Shown piece by piece: positions 9,563 through 18,656 of a stretch of DNA of 64,000 nucleotides. The position numbers were made by a program, and so were the translations under genes. Where the stretch lies: the NCBI GenBank assembly GCA_031425525.1, contig JANPJM010000093.1, positions 8,032 to 72,031 of the forward strand, given 5' to 3'. Source of the DNA: JANNMJ01 sp031425525 (lineage in GTDB: Bacteria; Bacteroidota; Bacteroidia; Cytophagales; Hymenobacteraceae). The notes under the pieces are model-generated. The model worked only from the letters and a program-made list of their open reading frames with translations, was not told the DNA's origin and ran no database searches. The stretch's first letter is position 1, and each line of letters opens with the position of its first letter.

Positions 9563-10462
9563 ATGAAAAAACGCTGGATTTTACTGCCGCTACTGCTTCT
9601 CCTGACCGCCTATCGAAGCGCGGCGCAGGCGCCGGGCATTCCCGTTCCCGATACGCTGCGCCTAGCGCGGCTGATGCCGTTTGGGCAGCCGGGGGCTGCT
9701 TCCGCCGACCCAGGCGGCGTGCTGTACGTCGCCGATGCGATGCAGAATATCGTGCAGCTTACGCCTACCGGGCAGGCGCTGCAAACCTATTCGGCACCGG
9801 TGCGCGGGCGGGTGGCAGCGCTCGATGCGGGCTTCACGGGGAAAGTGCTGGCGTTCTACGACGACCGCCAATCGCTCACGCTCTTCGACCGGTTTCTGTC
9901 GCCGATGACTGTGTTGCAGTTCGCCGACTACCCCGCCACGGCCGAAAGCCTGATTCGGGCTGCTACGCTCGCGCCCGACGGCACTATCTGGCTCTACGAC
10001 GAACGCCAACTCGCCCTCGTGCGCCTCGACCCGCGCGACCCCGGCGCCGCCAGTGCCGTGCCTCTGGATTTGATTCTGACCTCGGCGCGCTCCGATATCC
10101 GCGCGCTGCACGCGTATCAAAACAAGCTCTACCTGCTCGACCGCGCCTCCGGCATCTACGTGTTCGATATTTTCGGCGCGTTCAGCCGGAAAATGGCGCT
10201 GCCCGATTTGGGTGCCGTAACGGATGTGCAGTTCCGGGCTGATGAGGTGTTTTTTCTGCTGCCCGGCGGGCGCAACTTGCAATTTGAAGCACTGTACGCC
10301 GCCGCCCGCCCGCCGCGCCGCGTGGCGCTGCCGCCCGCGCCCGGCGGTGGTGGATGGCAACGCGTGGTGGCCGGGCCGGGCGGCGAACTGTATTTGCTGG
10401 CGCCGGGCGGCATCGGTGTAGTAGCCCCGCCGCCCAAAACCGCCACTGGCGAGCGTCGCTAG
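9563..10462 (+). CDS. Secreted propeller-like protein of unknown function
   Basis: The 299-residue product starts with a clear signal peptide (MKKRWILLPLLLLLTAYRSA, cleavage near AAQA). The mature part shows repeated blade-like units: GGVLYVADAMQNIVQL, GTIWLYDERQLALV, NKLYLLDRASGIYVFDIFG, and GGELYLLAPGGIGVV. This suggests a small beta-propeller of the NHL type, possibly bound to the outer membrane or periplasmic. I do not recognise a named family. It begins 37 bp after lpxH and precedes the tatA pair, but a good promoter before tatA separates them. Confidence 0.75.
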   Translation: MKKRWILLPLLLLLTAYRSAAQAPGIPVPDTLRLARLMPFGQPGAASADPGGVLYVADAMQNIVQLTPTGQALQTYSAPVRGRVAALDAGFTGKVLAFYDDRQSLTLFDRFLSPMTVLQFADYPATAESLIRAATLAPDGTIWLYDERQLALVRLDPRDPGAASAVPLDLILTSARSDIRALHAYQNKLYLLDRASGIYVFDIFGAFSRKMALPDLGAVTDVQFRADEVFFLLPGGRNLQFEALYAAARPPRRVALPPAPGGGGWQRVVAGPGGELYLLAPGGIGVVAPPPKTATGERR

Positions 10463-10585
10463 CAATCCTGCAATCCACGGCGTTTCATCCACCGTCGAAC
10501 CGCTTTTTGCGCACACACTGCCTGCCCGCGCGGCACCTTTTGCAACCTTCCGACGGTTGGCGGGTACAAGGCCGGAGCGGCCCGA

Positions 10586-10616
10586 TTGATGGGCCGTACC
10601 GAGAGCCGTACTTTTG
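10586..10616 (+). promoter_or_regulatory. Bacteroidota-type promoter for the tatA pair
   Basis: TTG at 10586-10588 and TACTTTTG at 10609-10616 match the -33 (TTG) and -7 (TAnnTTTG) boxes of the Bacteroidota primary sigma factor, with a 20-nt spacer. It lies about 95 bp before the first tatA start codon. Confidence 0.65.
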
Positions 10617-10708
10617 CGGCCCGGATGGTAGTCGGCTGCACCGGGGCCGTGCCCTAACAGACCCGCCACACCTGCCAAGCGGCGTGTAGCCCTTTCGTTT
10701 TTTGCGTT

Positions 10709-10939
10709 ATGACTCTTTCGAACTTGTTTCTAATCGGCAACCTGGGTGGTTCCGAAGTCATCATCATTCTGGTGGTGCTGTTGTTGTTTTTCGGCGCCAA
10801 AAAAATCCCTGAATTGGCGCGGGGCTTGGGCAAAGGGGTGCGCGAATTCAAAGACGCCACTACCGAGTTTACCGACCCTAAGCCGACGCCTCCCGCCGCC
10901 GAGCGCCGTCCCGATGGCACGCTTCCGCCAACCGTTTAG
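10709..10939 (+). CDS. tatA: Sec-independent translocase protein TatA, first copy
   Basis: TatA assembles into the pore of the twin-arginine translocase, which exports folded proteins. The 76-residue product has the family layout: an N-terminal membrane helix at about residues 15-28, the hinge Phe28-Gly29, then the amphipathic helix (KKIPELARGLGKGVREFKDA) and a Pro-rich tail. Glu15 occupies the polar position at the start of the membrane helix. A second tatA follows 28 bp downstream. No tatC is present in the window. Confidence 0.93.
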   Translation: MTLSNLFLIGNLGGSEVIIILVVLLLFFGAKKIPELARGLGKGVREFKDATTEFTDPKPTPPAAERRPDGTLPPTV

Positions 10940-10967
10940 GCTGCTCTGCCCTTAAGCTACCGCACGT

Positions 10968-11255
10968 ATGCTGTTTGCTTTTCTAGGAGATATCGGCGGC
11001 GGCGAGCTGATGCTGATTCTCGTTTTCATCCTGATTTTCTTCGGCGCCAATCGTATTCCTGAGTTGGCTCGCGGGTTGGGCAAAGGGATGCGCCAATTTC
11101 GCGACGCTACCAACGAGATTCGTTCTGAAATCGAGAACGCCGGTTCGGTGCCGCCCCAGCCCCGCGCGGTGGTGCAGACGACGCCCGTCGCGCCTTCGCC
11201 GATGCAGGAGCCGCCCGTAGTGCCTACCACCACCCACTCGGCCACGGCCGAGTAA
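10968..11255 (+). CDS. tatA: Sec-independent translocase protein TatA, second copy
   Basis: A 95-residue paralogue of the preceding gene, with membrane helix at residues 13-25, hinge Phe25-Gly26 and amphipathic segment NRIPELARGLGKGMRQFRDA. The tail is longer and rich in Pro, Thr and Val. Tandem TatA-like genes can divide the TatA and TatB roles; both copies here look like TatA, and in both the polar residue near the start of the membrane helix is Glu, as in TatB. Transcription probably ends at the hairpin 54 bp downstream. Confidence 0.92.
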   Translation: MLFAFLGDIGGGELMLILVFILIFFGANRIPELARGLGKGMRQFRDATNEIRSEIENAGSVPPQPRAVVQTTPVAPSPMQEPPVVPTTTHSATAE

Positions 11256-11308
11256 TTACAAGCGCAGGGAGATAGTCGCGTCCTGCGGCAAAGTGCTACT
11301 TTGCTTTC

Positions 11309-11346
11309 GGCCCCAGTCATCTTTCCACGGAAAGATGACTGGGGCC
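11309..11346. terminator. Bidirectional terminator hairpin between tatA and the transglutaminase genes
   Basis: The arms at 11309-11326 and 11329-11346 are perfect inverted repeats of 18 bp with GGCCCC at the outer end. The hairpin is flanked by TTGCTTTC on the left and ATTTCTATTTC on the right, so it can stop both the tatA operon and the convergent transglutaminase operon. Confidence 0.8.
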
Positions 11347-11360
11347 ATTTCTATTTCATT

Positions 11361-13388
11361 TCAAGGCGCTTTTGTGGTGACGGCCGCCGGCACCAGCAAC
11401 GTGACAACGCGCCGTTGGGCGCGCGCCTGTTGCGCCTGAAACGCGAGCAATTCAGGATAGCGCGAGGCCGGAAACTCGCCGCCGCTGCTGCTGCCGGAAC
11501 TGATGTGCGTCAGGCGCACGCCGTCGGCCGAAAGGCCGGTACTGCTGCGGAACGTTCCGAAATCGGTGGTTAGGGCGATGGGCGCGGGGAGTTCTTCGGC
11601 GTGGGTGCCGGGCGGTAGTTCCACAACTAGCGTATCGCTGAACGAGGTGCCGAGGCCCAACCAAATAGGCGCTCGGCGGGCCGTATCGGCCGCCGCCGGC
11701 CTCGGCGCGCGGTGCAGCCACGCCAGCGGGAGCAGCAAACGCACCCCGGCGCGGGTGGCAGCCGAGGGCAAATTCAGGGAAAGGTCTTCGCGCGTGACGG
11801 CCCCGGCGCCGTCGGGCGCTTCCGCCGCGTAACGTACCGCCCGCAGTTCCGCGCGCGGCGTCATCGATTCGAGCCATTGTCGCACGATGCGGCGCTGCTC
11901 ATCAGGAGGTAATAAGAGCAGCCGCGCTTCGTCGTCGCCGAGGTTGCCGGTGCTTCGGGTGCGCACGGCGGCCGTGGCGTTGCCCTGCCCATCGAGGCGC
12001 GCGCGTACGGTACGGGTGCGCCGGTTGGTGGCGGGGCCGAGGGTGGGCGTACGCACCAGCCGCCCGCCCGTGGGCAGCACTAGCAGCGCAGGCCGACCAG
12101 CCGTAAAATCGCCGAGTGTCGCAAACGGCCGCGTGCCCGATGTGCATTCGAGCCATACGGTGTCGGCGGCGCTACCGGTTCGCGCCGGCAGTGGCACGCA
12201 CAAAATCACGTGGTTGAACTGCGGCGCCACCCAATCGGGGTGCATTCGGGCGGCGTCGGCGCCGGCCCGTACCAGCGCGGGGTAGGCCGCCAGGCCCGCC
12301 GCCCGCAGCAGCGCACCGGTGTACGTCACGAGGGCTTTGCAGTCGCCGTAGCCGGTGCGGGCCACGTCGGCGGCGGGCAGCGTTTGCCACCCGCCCAGTC
12401 CCAGTTGCACCGACACGTAGCGCGTACTTCGCTGCACGCGCTCGTACACGTGGCGAGCGCGGCGGCGCGGGTCGGCCACGGAATCGCGCAGGGCAGCCAT
12501 TTCGGCGGTCAGCGCAGCGGGCAGGGGATCGCGGCCCGCGTTGAGCGCGTACCACCACGCGCCAAACTCGGCCCACGTAGTCTGCCGCCCGGCGTGGCCC
12601 TGCACCTCAAACGCGGTGGGCGCGCACCACACGGCGGGCGCTTGCTCGGCCAATGCCGGGGCGTAGGGCTGGTCGTTGGTGAGGGCGGGCGCATTAGTCA
12701 GCGTCCAGCGGTGTTCGGTGAGGCCGCCCGAGCAGAGGGTATCGGCTTGGGCCGCTTGGGCCGGCAAATGTTGCGTACGCCAGCGCACGGGCAGCGTGGC
12801 GGGGTGGCAAAGCCGGAAAGTGGCGCGTTCGATACTTTGGCGCCAGCGTTCCTGGGGCTGCCAATCAGGCAAGAAAAGCGGGTTGCGCGAGCTGATTTCG
12901 TAGGTGATTTCGATGGTGTACGGTACCTCGTTATGCACCGCCGAGGCCACACGGGCGCGGGTATCGTCCAGATACGTATCGGCGTCGGTAGCGCTCACAT
13001 CGTGCCAATCGGCGCCGCTGAGGCGGCGGATGGGGCGGCCGTTGCCGTCGTAGAGGCGCGCGCTCAACTCCTCGATGGTCTGTAACGATGAATACGGCAC
13101 CTCCAATTGCGTGGCGGCGGCATCCAGCGCGCGGTGCGTGATGGTAACGGCGCGGCACACGCGCAGGGTATAGCGGTCGGGGCGTTTCAGGGTGATGGTT
13201 ACGTCGTGGCGCCGCACGACAGAGGTGGCGCCTCGCCTTAGGGCGGGCGCGATGGTGGCGGCGGCGTACGGCAGCGGCGGGTCAGCGGCGGCGGCCCACT
13301 GCGGCGCAATCAGCAGCAGTAATCCGACGTAAAGATGACCAAGCCACGCGCGTCGGGCGGCGGCTTGTAGGCGGAAGAGCTGTCTCAT
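11361..13388 (-). CDS. DUF3857/transglutaminase-like exported protein with intact catalytic residues
   Basis: The 675-residue protein has an N-terminal hydrophobic signal (LGHLYVGLLLLIAPQWAAAA), a DUF3857 region up to about residue 250, and a transglutaminase-like domain in the middle. The likely catalytic Cys lies in YGDCKALV and the His in QFNHVILCV, followed by the LECTSGTRPFATLG motif usual in this family. A beta-rich C-terminal domain (DUF2569/DUF3858-like position) ends in Arg-rich sequence. Function is unknown; the family is common in Bacteroidota and probably acts in the periplasm. It overlaps the upstream gene by 4 bp (ATGA), so the two are translationally coupled. Confidence 0.88.
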   Translation of the reverse strand: MRQLFRLQAAARRAWLGHLYVGLLLLIAPQWAAAADPPLPYAAATIAPALRRGATSVVRRHDVTITLKRPDRYTLRVCRAVTITHRALDAAATQLEVPYSSLQTIEELSARLYDGNGRPIRRLSGADWHDVSATDADTYLDDTRARVASAVHNEVPYTIEITYEISSRNPLFLPDWQPQERWRQSIERATFRLCHPATLPVRWRTQHLPAQAAQADTLCSGGLTEHRWTLTNAPALTNDQPYAPALAEQAPAVWCAPTAFEVQGHAGRQTTWAEFGAWWYALNAGRDPLPAALTAEMAALRDSVADPRRRARHVYERVQRSTRYVSVQLGLGGWQTLPAADVARTGYGDCKALVTYTGALLRAAGLAAYPALVRAGADAARMHPDWVAPQFNHVILCVPLPARTGSAADTVWLECTSGTRPFATLGDFTAGRPALLVLPTGGRLVRTPTLGPATNRRTRTVRARLDGQGNATAAVRTRSTGNLGDDEARLLLLPPDEQRRIVRQWLESMTPRAELRAVRYAAEAPDGAGAVTREDLSLNLPSAATRAGVRLLLPLAWLHRAPRPAAADTARRAPIWLGLGTSFSDTLVVELPPGTHAEELPAPIALTTDFGTFRSSTGLSADGVRLTHISSGSSSGGEFPASRYPELLAFQAQQARAQRRVVTLLVPAAVTTKAP

Positions 13389-15457
13389 TGGTCGGCCTTT
13401 TTCAGCACCAGCATTTCGGCGTGTTTTGCCACCAAGCGGCCGTACACGGTGCGCAAGGCATCGTATTCTTCCGGCGCGAACGACGCGCGCGCCAAACTCA
13501 GCGTACTGCTGACCTGCACCGAGCGGCCGTCCGGCGCGGGGGTGCAGAGGTACTGCGCGCGCACGTGGCCATCGGGGGTGCGGGTGTTGAGCGCTGCCGG
13601 CACCGACTCGATGGCGTACCCTGCCGGTACGGCCACTTCCAGCATAATTGTCTCGACGATGGGCGAGCCCAAATCAACGGAAAACCGGCGTTCGGGCGCG
13701 TTGAAAGGGTTTTCGGTGAGGCCGCCGTAGCTCTTCAAGTTTACCAGTACCAGCGCGGGCAACGCCGCGCCGGGCTCCGCCGGTTCGGACACGCCGATTT
13801 CCAGTGTCACGGGCTGGGTGGCGTCGGTGGGCTGCGTAACGGTGCGCTGCGTGAGTTGGGCGCCGGGCGCGGGCGTGTAGTACCGGCTCACCATCTGCTC
13901 CGGCGTGAGTTCGGCAGCGCGCCGCCGCGCTCGTTGGGCCGCGTAGCCGGTGAGCGCCAGCCGTAGGGTCGCCGTTGTACCACCGCGCCCATCGGGCGTA
14001 ACCGTGCCCGAAAGAAACGATGTGTACTTCTGCGTCGCCGCAATGGGCAACCAGCGCTGGGAGCTCTCGTAGCGCGCGATCAGACGCCCGCGCGTACCCA
14101 AGCAGCGTTCGGGCAACATCCCGGGCGGCGCGAGGGGCGTGGTGGCATCGAGCAAGAGCGGCTCCGGTTGGCCGGGCAGTTGCACGGCAGCCAGCACGAA
14201 GTTGAACCGGTCGAGGAGCGGCAGCATGTCGGGCACCGCGCCGTGGTCGCGGGTACTCAGGATTACGGGGTCAGCGTTGATGCCTGCCGTGCGCAAGCTG
14301 CTTACCAGCAATAGGTTAATGTCGGCGGAGTTGCCTTTGTGCTGGCGCAGCGCTTCAGCAAGCTGCCCGGCGGCGTAAATCGACGAAACCCCGTTCCAAG
14401 CGATGGCTCCGCGAACCAGTTCTACCACGGCTTGGGCGCGTACGGCTTGGTCGGGTTCGCTTTCGCGCAAGGCGCGCAAGGGCTTGGCCAACTCGCCGAC
14501 GGCTCCCAGAATGCCGCCAAATCGCGAATGCAACAACAATTCACCCGATGCCTTATCCCACGTGGTGGTGTAGGCGCGGTAGCCGGAGCCGGGCATACTG
14601 GCGGCCCGCAGCTGAAACTGCGCGTGCGCCATATAGTCGTTGGGCGTCGTAATGAACCGCTCGGTCCGAAACGCCGGCACGTCGCGCATCACCCAGTGCA
14701 AATGCGTGGCTTTGATTTGCTGACCATTGACGCTCATTGCCTGATACGGCTTCAGCGATTGCTCTTCGAGCGCGAAAGGATAATAGCTGAGAAGCTCGAC
14801 GGCGTAATCGAAAAGCTGCGGAATCTCGACCAGCAATTCGCTGCGGCGCACCGGAATGTCTTCGATTTCAAACTGCCAGGTGGGTAGCGTAAAAATAAAG
14901 TCGGATTGCGTGACGTAGCCAATCTCGACCACCGACCCCACTCGCGCGCCCGCCAGCGTCAGGCGGCGCTCGTTCACGTAATCGGAGAGGCGGACGGTGG
15001 TGCCGGCCGAATTCTTCGTTTCGGTGCGTTGCAACTTACCGCCCTCTACATTCCACGCCGCGCCGCTCAGGCTGACGAGGTTTTCGTAGCCGTTGTCGCG
15101 GTGGTAAAGTTGGAGCTTGATGGTGGCTTCGTCAAGGCCCGCCTCGCGCAAAATTTTCACGCGGCGCGTCCGCTCAAACCGCACCTGAAACCCGCTGCCT
15201 TCCTGCACGAACGACGTACGGCCATAATCGGATAGCACCACGGCCGCCACGCCGGAATCGGCGGCGAAGGTGGCGGGGTCGAAATCGGCCAATGAAACCG
15301 GTTTTATCGGTTCAATTTCCGCTTTTTTGGCGGGCGCGGCGGTCGGCGTCGTCTGCGCGTGCGCATCATACATCGCTGGACTGAAGCCGAGCAGAAATAG
15401 AAAACCAGCGGCAAACGCCGCCCGCTGTAGCCAGCGGCGAAAGGGGTGAAGTAACAT
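13385..15457 (-). CDS. DUF3857 protein with degenerate transglutaminase domain
   Basis: I start this 690-residue protein at the ATG at 15457 (MLLHPFRRWLQ), directly before a signal peptide ending AMYDAHAQ; the frame opens a further 110 codons upstream but that part is not protein-like. A DUF3857 region (GFQVRFERTRRVKILREAG, SVVEIGYVTQSDFIF) is followed by a transglutaminase-like domain. At the Cys position the sequence reads HKGNSADINLLL, with Ser, and at the His position RFNFVLAAV, with Phe, so the catalytic dyad appears lost. It is the first gene of a two-gene operon with the catalytically intact relative, which suggests a partner or binding role. Confidence 0.87.
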   Translation of the reverse strand: MLLHPFRRWLQRAAFAAGFLFLLGFSPAMYDAHAQTTPTAAPAKKAEIEPIKPVSLADFDPATFAADSGVAAVVLSDYGRTSFVQEGSGFQVRFERTRRVKILREAGLDEATIKLQLYHRDNGYENLVSLSGAAWNVEGGKLQRTETKNSAGTTVRLSDYVNERRLTLAGARVGSVVEIGYVTQSDFIFTLPTWQFEIEDIPVRRSELLVEIPQLFDYAVELLSYYPFALEEQSLKPYQAMSVNGQQIKATHLHWVMRDVPAFRTERFITTPNDYMAHAQFQLRAASMPGSGYRAYTTTWDKASGELLLHSRFGGILGAVGELAKPLRALRESEPDQAVRAQAVVELVRGAIAWNGVSSIYAAGQLAEALRQHKGNSADINLLLVSSLRTAGINADPVILSTRDHGAVPDMLPLLDRFNFVLAAVQLPGQPEPLLLDATTPLAPPGMLPERCLGTRGRLIARYESSQRWLPIAATQKYTSFLSGTVTPDGRGGTTATLRLALTGYAAQRARRRAAELTPEQMVSRYYTPAPGAQLTQRTVTQPTDATQPVTLEIGVSEPAEPGAALPALVLVNLKSYGGLTENPFNAPERRFSVDLGSPIVETIMLEVAVPAGYAIESVPAALNTRTPDGHVRAQYLCTPAPDGRSVQVSSTLSLARASFAPEEYDALRTVYGRLVAKHAEMLVLKKADQ

Positions 15458-15620
15458 CAAGAAATAGCAGAAAAGGGGAGCAGCGTTAAGCGCACAAGAT
15501 AAAGCGCGCGGGGCGATAAGGGCGTTGGCACCACACCCCTGCAATATTGGCGGCGTTTGCCCGTCAGCCACAATGGGCGCGGTGGCAACTGCACGCCGTT
15601 GCGTCCGCTTCTTCTTTCTG

Positions 15621-16739
15621 ATGACCCGAAAAACGTTTCTGAAAGCCGCCGGCACCCTCGGCGCCGCCGCGTGGCTCGCCACCGACCAGCTCCTCGGCGA
15701 GGCCGCCCCGGAGGCGGGCGCCGCACCCACCGGCTCGCTGCTGCGTCCGGCCCAGCGCGCGGGGCGCAAGTTTCTCAACCCCGTGCCCACCGAAACGATG
15801 GTGCCCGGCTCGACCTGGCCGATGCTGCGCGAGTGGGTCGGCGGCGATCAGGAGCGCGCGCCGGTGGAGGCGCTGGGGCCGTTCCGCACCGACCCCACGC
15901 AGTACCAAACACCCGCCGCCACCGGGCTGCGCGTCACGTGGTTCGGCCATTCGTCGAGTTTGATCGAGTTGGATGGCGTGCGGCTGCTGCTCGACCCAGT
16001 GTGGGGCGAGCGCGCGTCCGTCAGTTCATTGGTGGGGCCGAAACGGTTTTTCGCTCCCACCTTAGCGCTTCCTGAGCTACCCGTGCTGGATGGCATTCTG
16101 ATCTCGCACGACCACTACGACCACCTCGATGCCCCGACCATCAAATCGTTGCTGCAAGTCACGACGGCGCCATTTTACTGCGGCCTCGGCGTAGGAGCGC
16201 ACCTGCGCGATTGGGGCGTGCCCGCCGCCCGCATTCACGAACTGAACTGGATGGACGAGGTGCAAATCGGCGTCGTGCGGGTGGTGGCGCTACCGACGCG
16301 TCACGGCTCTGGGCGGGTCTCGCTGCCGAACCAAACGCTGTGGGCGTCGTTCGCGCTGCTCGGCCCCACCCGTAAGGTGTATTACGGTGCCGATTCGGGG
16401 CCATGCGAGGCACTTTTCGCTGAAATCGGGGCCGCTTACGGCCCCTTCGACCTTACGATGCTCGAAATCGGCGCGTACGGGGCGCAGTGGCCGTACATTC
16501 ATATGGGGCCGGCCAATGCGGTGCGCACGCACCAATTGCTCGGCGGCGGCGTGCTGATGCCGATTCACTGGGGCTTGTTCAACTTGGCTTTTCACGCCTG
16601 GCGTGAGCCTGTGGAGCAGGTGCTTACGCTGGCCGAAACCGCCCACATTCCGCTGCTGTTACCCATGCCGGGCGCGCCCGTAGAAGTGCGCCCCGGTGGG
16701 TTGGTGGCGCGTTGGTGGGAGAAGGCGGTGGACGCGTAG
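15621..16739 (+). CDS. Exported MBL-fold metallo-hydrolase (NAPE-PLD-like)
   Basis: The 372-residue product starts at the ATG at 15621; MTRKTFLKAAGTLGAAAWLA resembles a Tat leader in which the twin arginine is Arg-Lys. The metallo-beta-lactamase fold is marked by TWFGHSSSLIELDG, the metal motif HDHYDHLD, PTRHGSGR, YYGADSGPC, and the late His in MPIHWGLFNLAFH. Spacing and length match the family that includes N-acyl-phosphatidylethanolamine phospholipase D, but the substrate cannot be told from sequence. It stands alone, with a convergent gene downstream beyond a short palindromic repeat. Confidence 0.87.
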   Translation: MTRKTFLKAAGTLGAAAWLATDQLLGEAAPEAGAAPTGSLLRPAQRAGRKFLNPVPTETMVPGSTWPMLREWVGGDQERAPVEALGPFRTDPTQYQTPAATGLRVTWFGHSSSLIELDGVRLLLDPVWGERASVSSLVGPKRFFAPTLALPELPVLDGILISHDHYDHLDAPTIKSLLQVTTAPFYCGLGVGAHLRDWGVPAARIHELNWMDEVQIGVVRVVALPTRHGSGRVSLPNQTLWASFALLGPTRKVYYGADSGPCEALFAEIGAAYGPFDLTMLEIGAYGAQWPYIHMGPANAVRTHQLLGGGVLMPIHWGLFNLAFHAWREPVEQVLTLAETAHIPLLLPMPGAPVEVRPGGLVARWWEKAVDA

Positions 16740-16775
16740 CGCGTGCGGTGCGGCGTTTGGGTGACGTAACGTAAC

Positions 16776-16803
16776 GTAACGTCAAGCAGGAGCTTGGCGT
16801 TAC
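16776..16803. repeat. Short palindromic repeat, copy 1 (GTAACGTCAAGC type)
   Basis: The arms GTAACGTCAAGC (16776-16787) and GCTTGGCGTTAC (16792-16803) pair over 12 bp with one mismatch around the loop AGGA, preceded by extra GTAAC units. It lies between two convergent genes and may also terminate transcription. A second copy is at 25109. Confidence 0.75.
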
Positions 16804-16811
16804 GGGCTGTT

Positions 16812-18089
16812 TTACACCAACTTACTCAACTCATCAATCTCCGCTTGAGCGTTCTCCAATGCGGCGCGTTCGGTGAGGTGTTCGGGGGGTAAATCTTGCC
16901 CAATCACCTCGCGCACCATCTCCACGAACCCCTCGACCATGCCGAAAATGGCGCGGCGCGGCGAGTCGCCGTCTTCATCGGGCGGGCCGTTGAAAAAGGC
17001 GTTCAGCATCACGGGTTCAGCGGGGGGCTGGCTCGGCCGGGGGCTGGCGGCCAAAAATTCATCGAGGTCGCTCATCACATCGCCCACGAGGGCCAACGCC
17101 GTAAATTGCGCCCCTTGATAAAGCCGGAGCAACTCAGCTAAGGTCAGCTCGATGGTTTCGTCGGGGGCTAATTTTTCCATTCGTTTCAGGAGTTTTTCGA
17201 GCGCCGCCGGCTGCCGAAGCCAGCGCAACGTGCGCGCGGCATCGCCAAATCGGTGGTCGGGCAACAGTCGCAGTGCCAGCGGTAGGCGCATCGCCAGGTG
17301 CAGCATCGCGAGTTGCGATTCCAAAAAACCACTCGACAGAAAAGGCCGCTGAAAGCCCGCGTCGGCGGCTTCCGGCGCGTCGGGGGTGGTGGCGCCCTCC
17401 GGCAGCAGGTCGCCGGCGGGCATATCGCCGAACGTACTACTTTCGGCATCGGGGGCCACGTAGCCGGCAAACGAGCGCGCCACGAACCCCTCGATTTGCA
17501 GCCGCCGCAGCCGCAGCACATCGCCGGTGTAACGCGGCGCTTCCTCGATCTCGCCATCGCGCTCGGCCAGCAGGTCTTCTACATCGTAAAGGGCACCGTT
17601 GGCGCGGTCTTCAAATTGTTGCATCAGCTTGGTGCCGATGTCGTAGGCCGCTTCGCGGATGCGTTGCCAGGTATCGGGGCCGAAATCGCCATCGGGGCGC
17701 GACATAAACCGCGTAAACCGGTCGAGCAGGGGCGTTTCGAGCAAGGCCAGCCCTAGCGCCGTCACGGCGTGCAGGCGCACGGGGGCCGTCAGGAGCAAGC
17801 GCCCGACGGCGGGTGGGTCTTGGATCTGGCTCATCGCCCGCACACGGTCTTCGGTGAGGCCGCTGAGATCTTCGGCTTCGGTCACGAGTTCCGGCTCGAC
17901 ACCCGGCTCGCGCCAGAGGGCCAGTGCCGCCTGCACGCACCCCGTGAGCAAAATATGCAAATTGTTGAGCAGCGGCAGGGGCAGCCCGGTAATCATCCGT
18001 TGCAGATGGGCCTCGAAAGCGGCCTCGTCGGCGGGGTCAGGGGCGCCGTCGGTGTTTTGGTCGGAATCGGAATCGAAAGGAGGTAGCAT
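16812..18089 (-). CDS. Hypothetical protein, mostly helical and acidic
   Basis: The 425-residue product begins at the ATG at 18089 (MLPPFDSDSDQN). It is rich in Leu, Ala and Glu, with no signal peptide, no membrane helix and no motif I recognise. The predicted character is all-alpha, cytoplasmic, with an acidic N-terminus (DSDSDQNTDGAPDPADEAAF) and a Pro-rich linker near residue 350. It is divergent from the next small exported protein. Codon use matches the neighbours, and the frame is open over its full length, which supports a real gene. Function unknown. Confidence 0.7.
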   Translation of the reverse strand: MLPPFDSDSDQNTDGAPDPADEAAFEAHLQRMITGLPLPLLNNLHILLTGCVQAALALWREPGVEPELVTEAEDLSGLTEDRVRAMSQIQDPPAVGRLLLTAPVRLHAVTALGLALLETPLLDRFTRFMSRPDGDFGPDTWQRIREAAYDIGTKLMQQFEDRANGALYDVEDLLAERDGEIEEAPRYTGDVLRLRRLQIEGFVARSFAGYVAPDAESSTFGDMPAGDLLPEGATTPDAPEAADAGFQRPFLSSGFLESQLAMLHLAMRLPLALRLLPDHRFGDAARTLRWLRQPAALEKLLKRMEKLAPDETIELTLAELLRLYQGAQFTALALVGDVMSDLDEFLAASPRPSQPPAEPVMLNAFFNGPPDEDGDSPRRAIFGMVEGFVEMVREVIGQDLPPEHLTERAALENAQAEIDELSKLV

Positions 18090-18266
18090 AGACGGAACAG
18101 GGGCGAAATGAAGCGCGTGTGGCGGAGTGATGGCTGCGGTATTGGAAACGTGCAGTGGCGTGACAGGTTTGGGCAACCATCGGCGGCCAACGGGTATCGT
18201 GCCGTAAATTGGCGCCGAAAAATACGCCTCTCCACCCCAAACCCTTTTTCTCAACTCCTTACGCAT

Positions 18267-18656
18267 ATGCGCAAGTCTCTTTCTCTCTCATTGTTGGCCG
18301 TCGCGGCCACCGCCACCATCGGCCTCACGGCTGCGTTCCGCACGGCTACGCCGCACGCCACGCAGTTTATGCAGTTTACCACCATCGAGAGCATTGTGCC
18401 GGGTGGTTTGGGGCGCTCGCGGCTCATCATCACCAAACCCGATGGTACGCAGACGCTCGAAGAAATGGAAAATTTCTACTCCATCACGGGCATCAATTTC
18501 GGTAATATTCAGAAGAACGAAGCCCAGATTCTGACCAAAATTGCGGCCCTGGAAGCCGAGGGCTGGCAAATCGACCGCGTAACCACCGGCGTGCAAAGCC
18601 CCACCGAAAAGCAAACCGGCGGCATTTATATGACGCGGTATTTGCTGAAGAAGTAG
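18267..18656 (+). CDS. Small exported hypothetical protein
   Basis: The ATG at 18267 opens a 129-residue product with a signal-like N-terminus (MRKSLSLSLLAVAATATIGL). The mature part contains EEMENFYSITGINFGNIQKN and AALEAEGWQIDRVTTG, ending GGIYMTRYLLKK. The second half resembles the DUF4177-like layout, in which a short strand precedes 'L...GW.....' and a C-terminal strand, but this assignment is tentative. Its stop codon TAG (18654-18656) is already part of the left arm of the heptamer palindrome that follows. Confidence 0.72.
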   Translation: MRKSLSLSLLAVAATATIGLTAAFRTATPHATQFMQFTTIESIVPGGLGRSRLIITKPDGTQTLEEMENFYSITGINFGNIQKNEAQILTKIAALEAEGWQIDRVTTGVQSPTEKQTGGIYMTRYLLKK

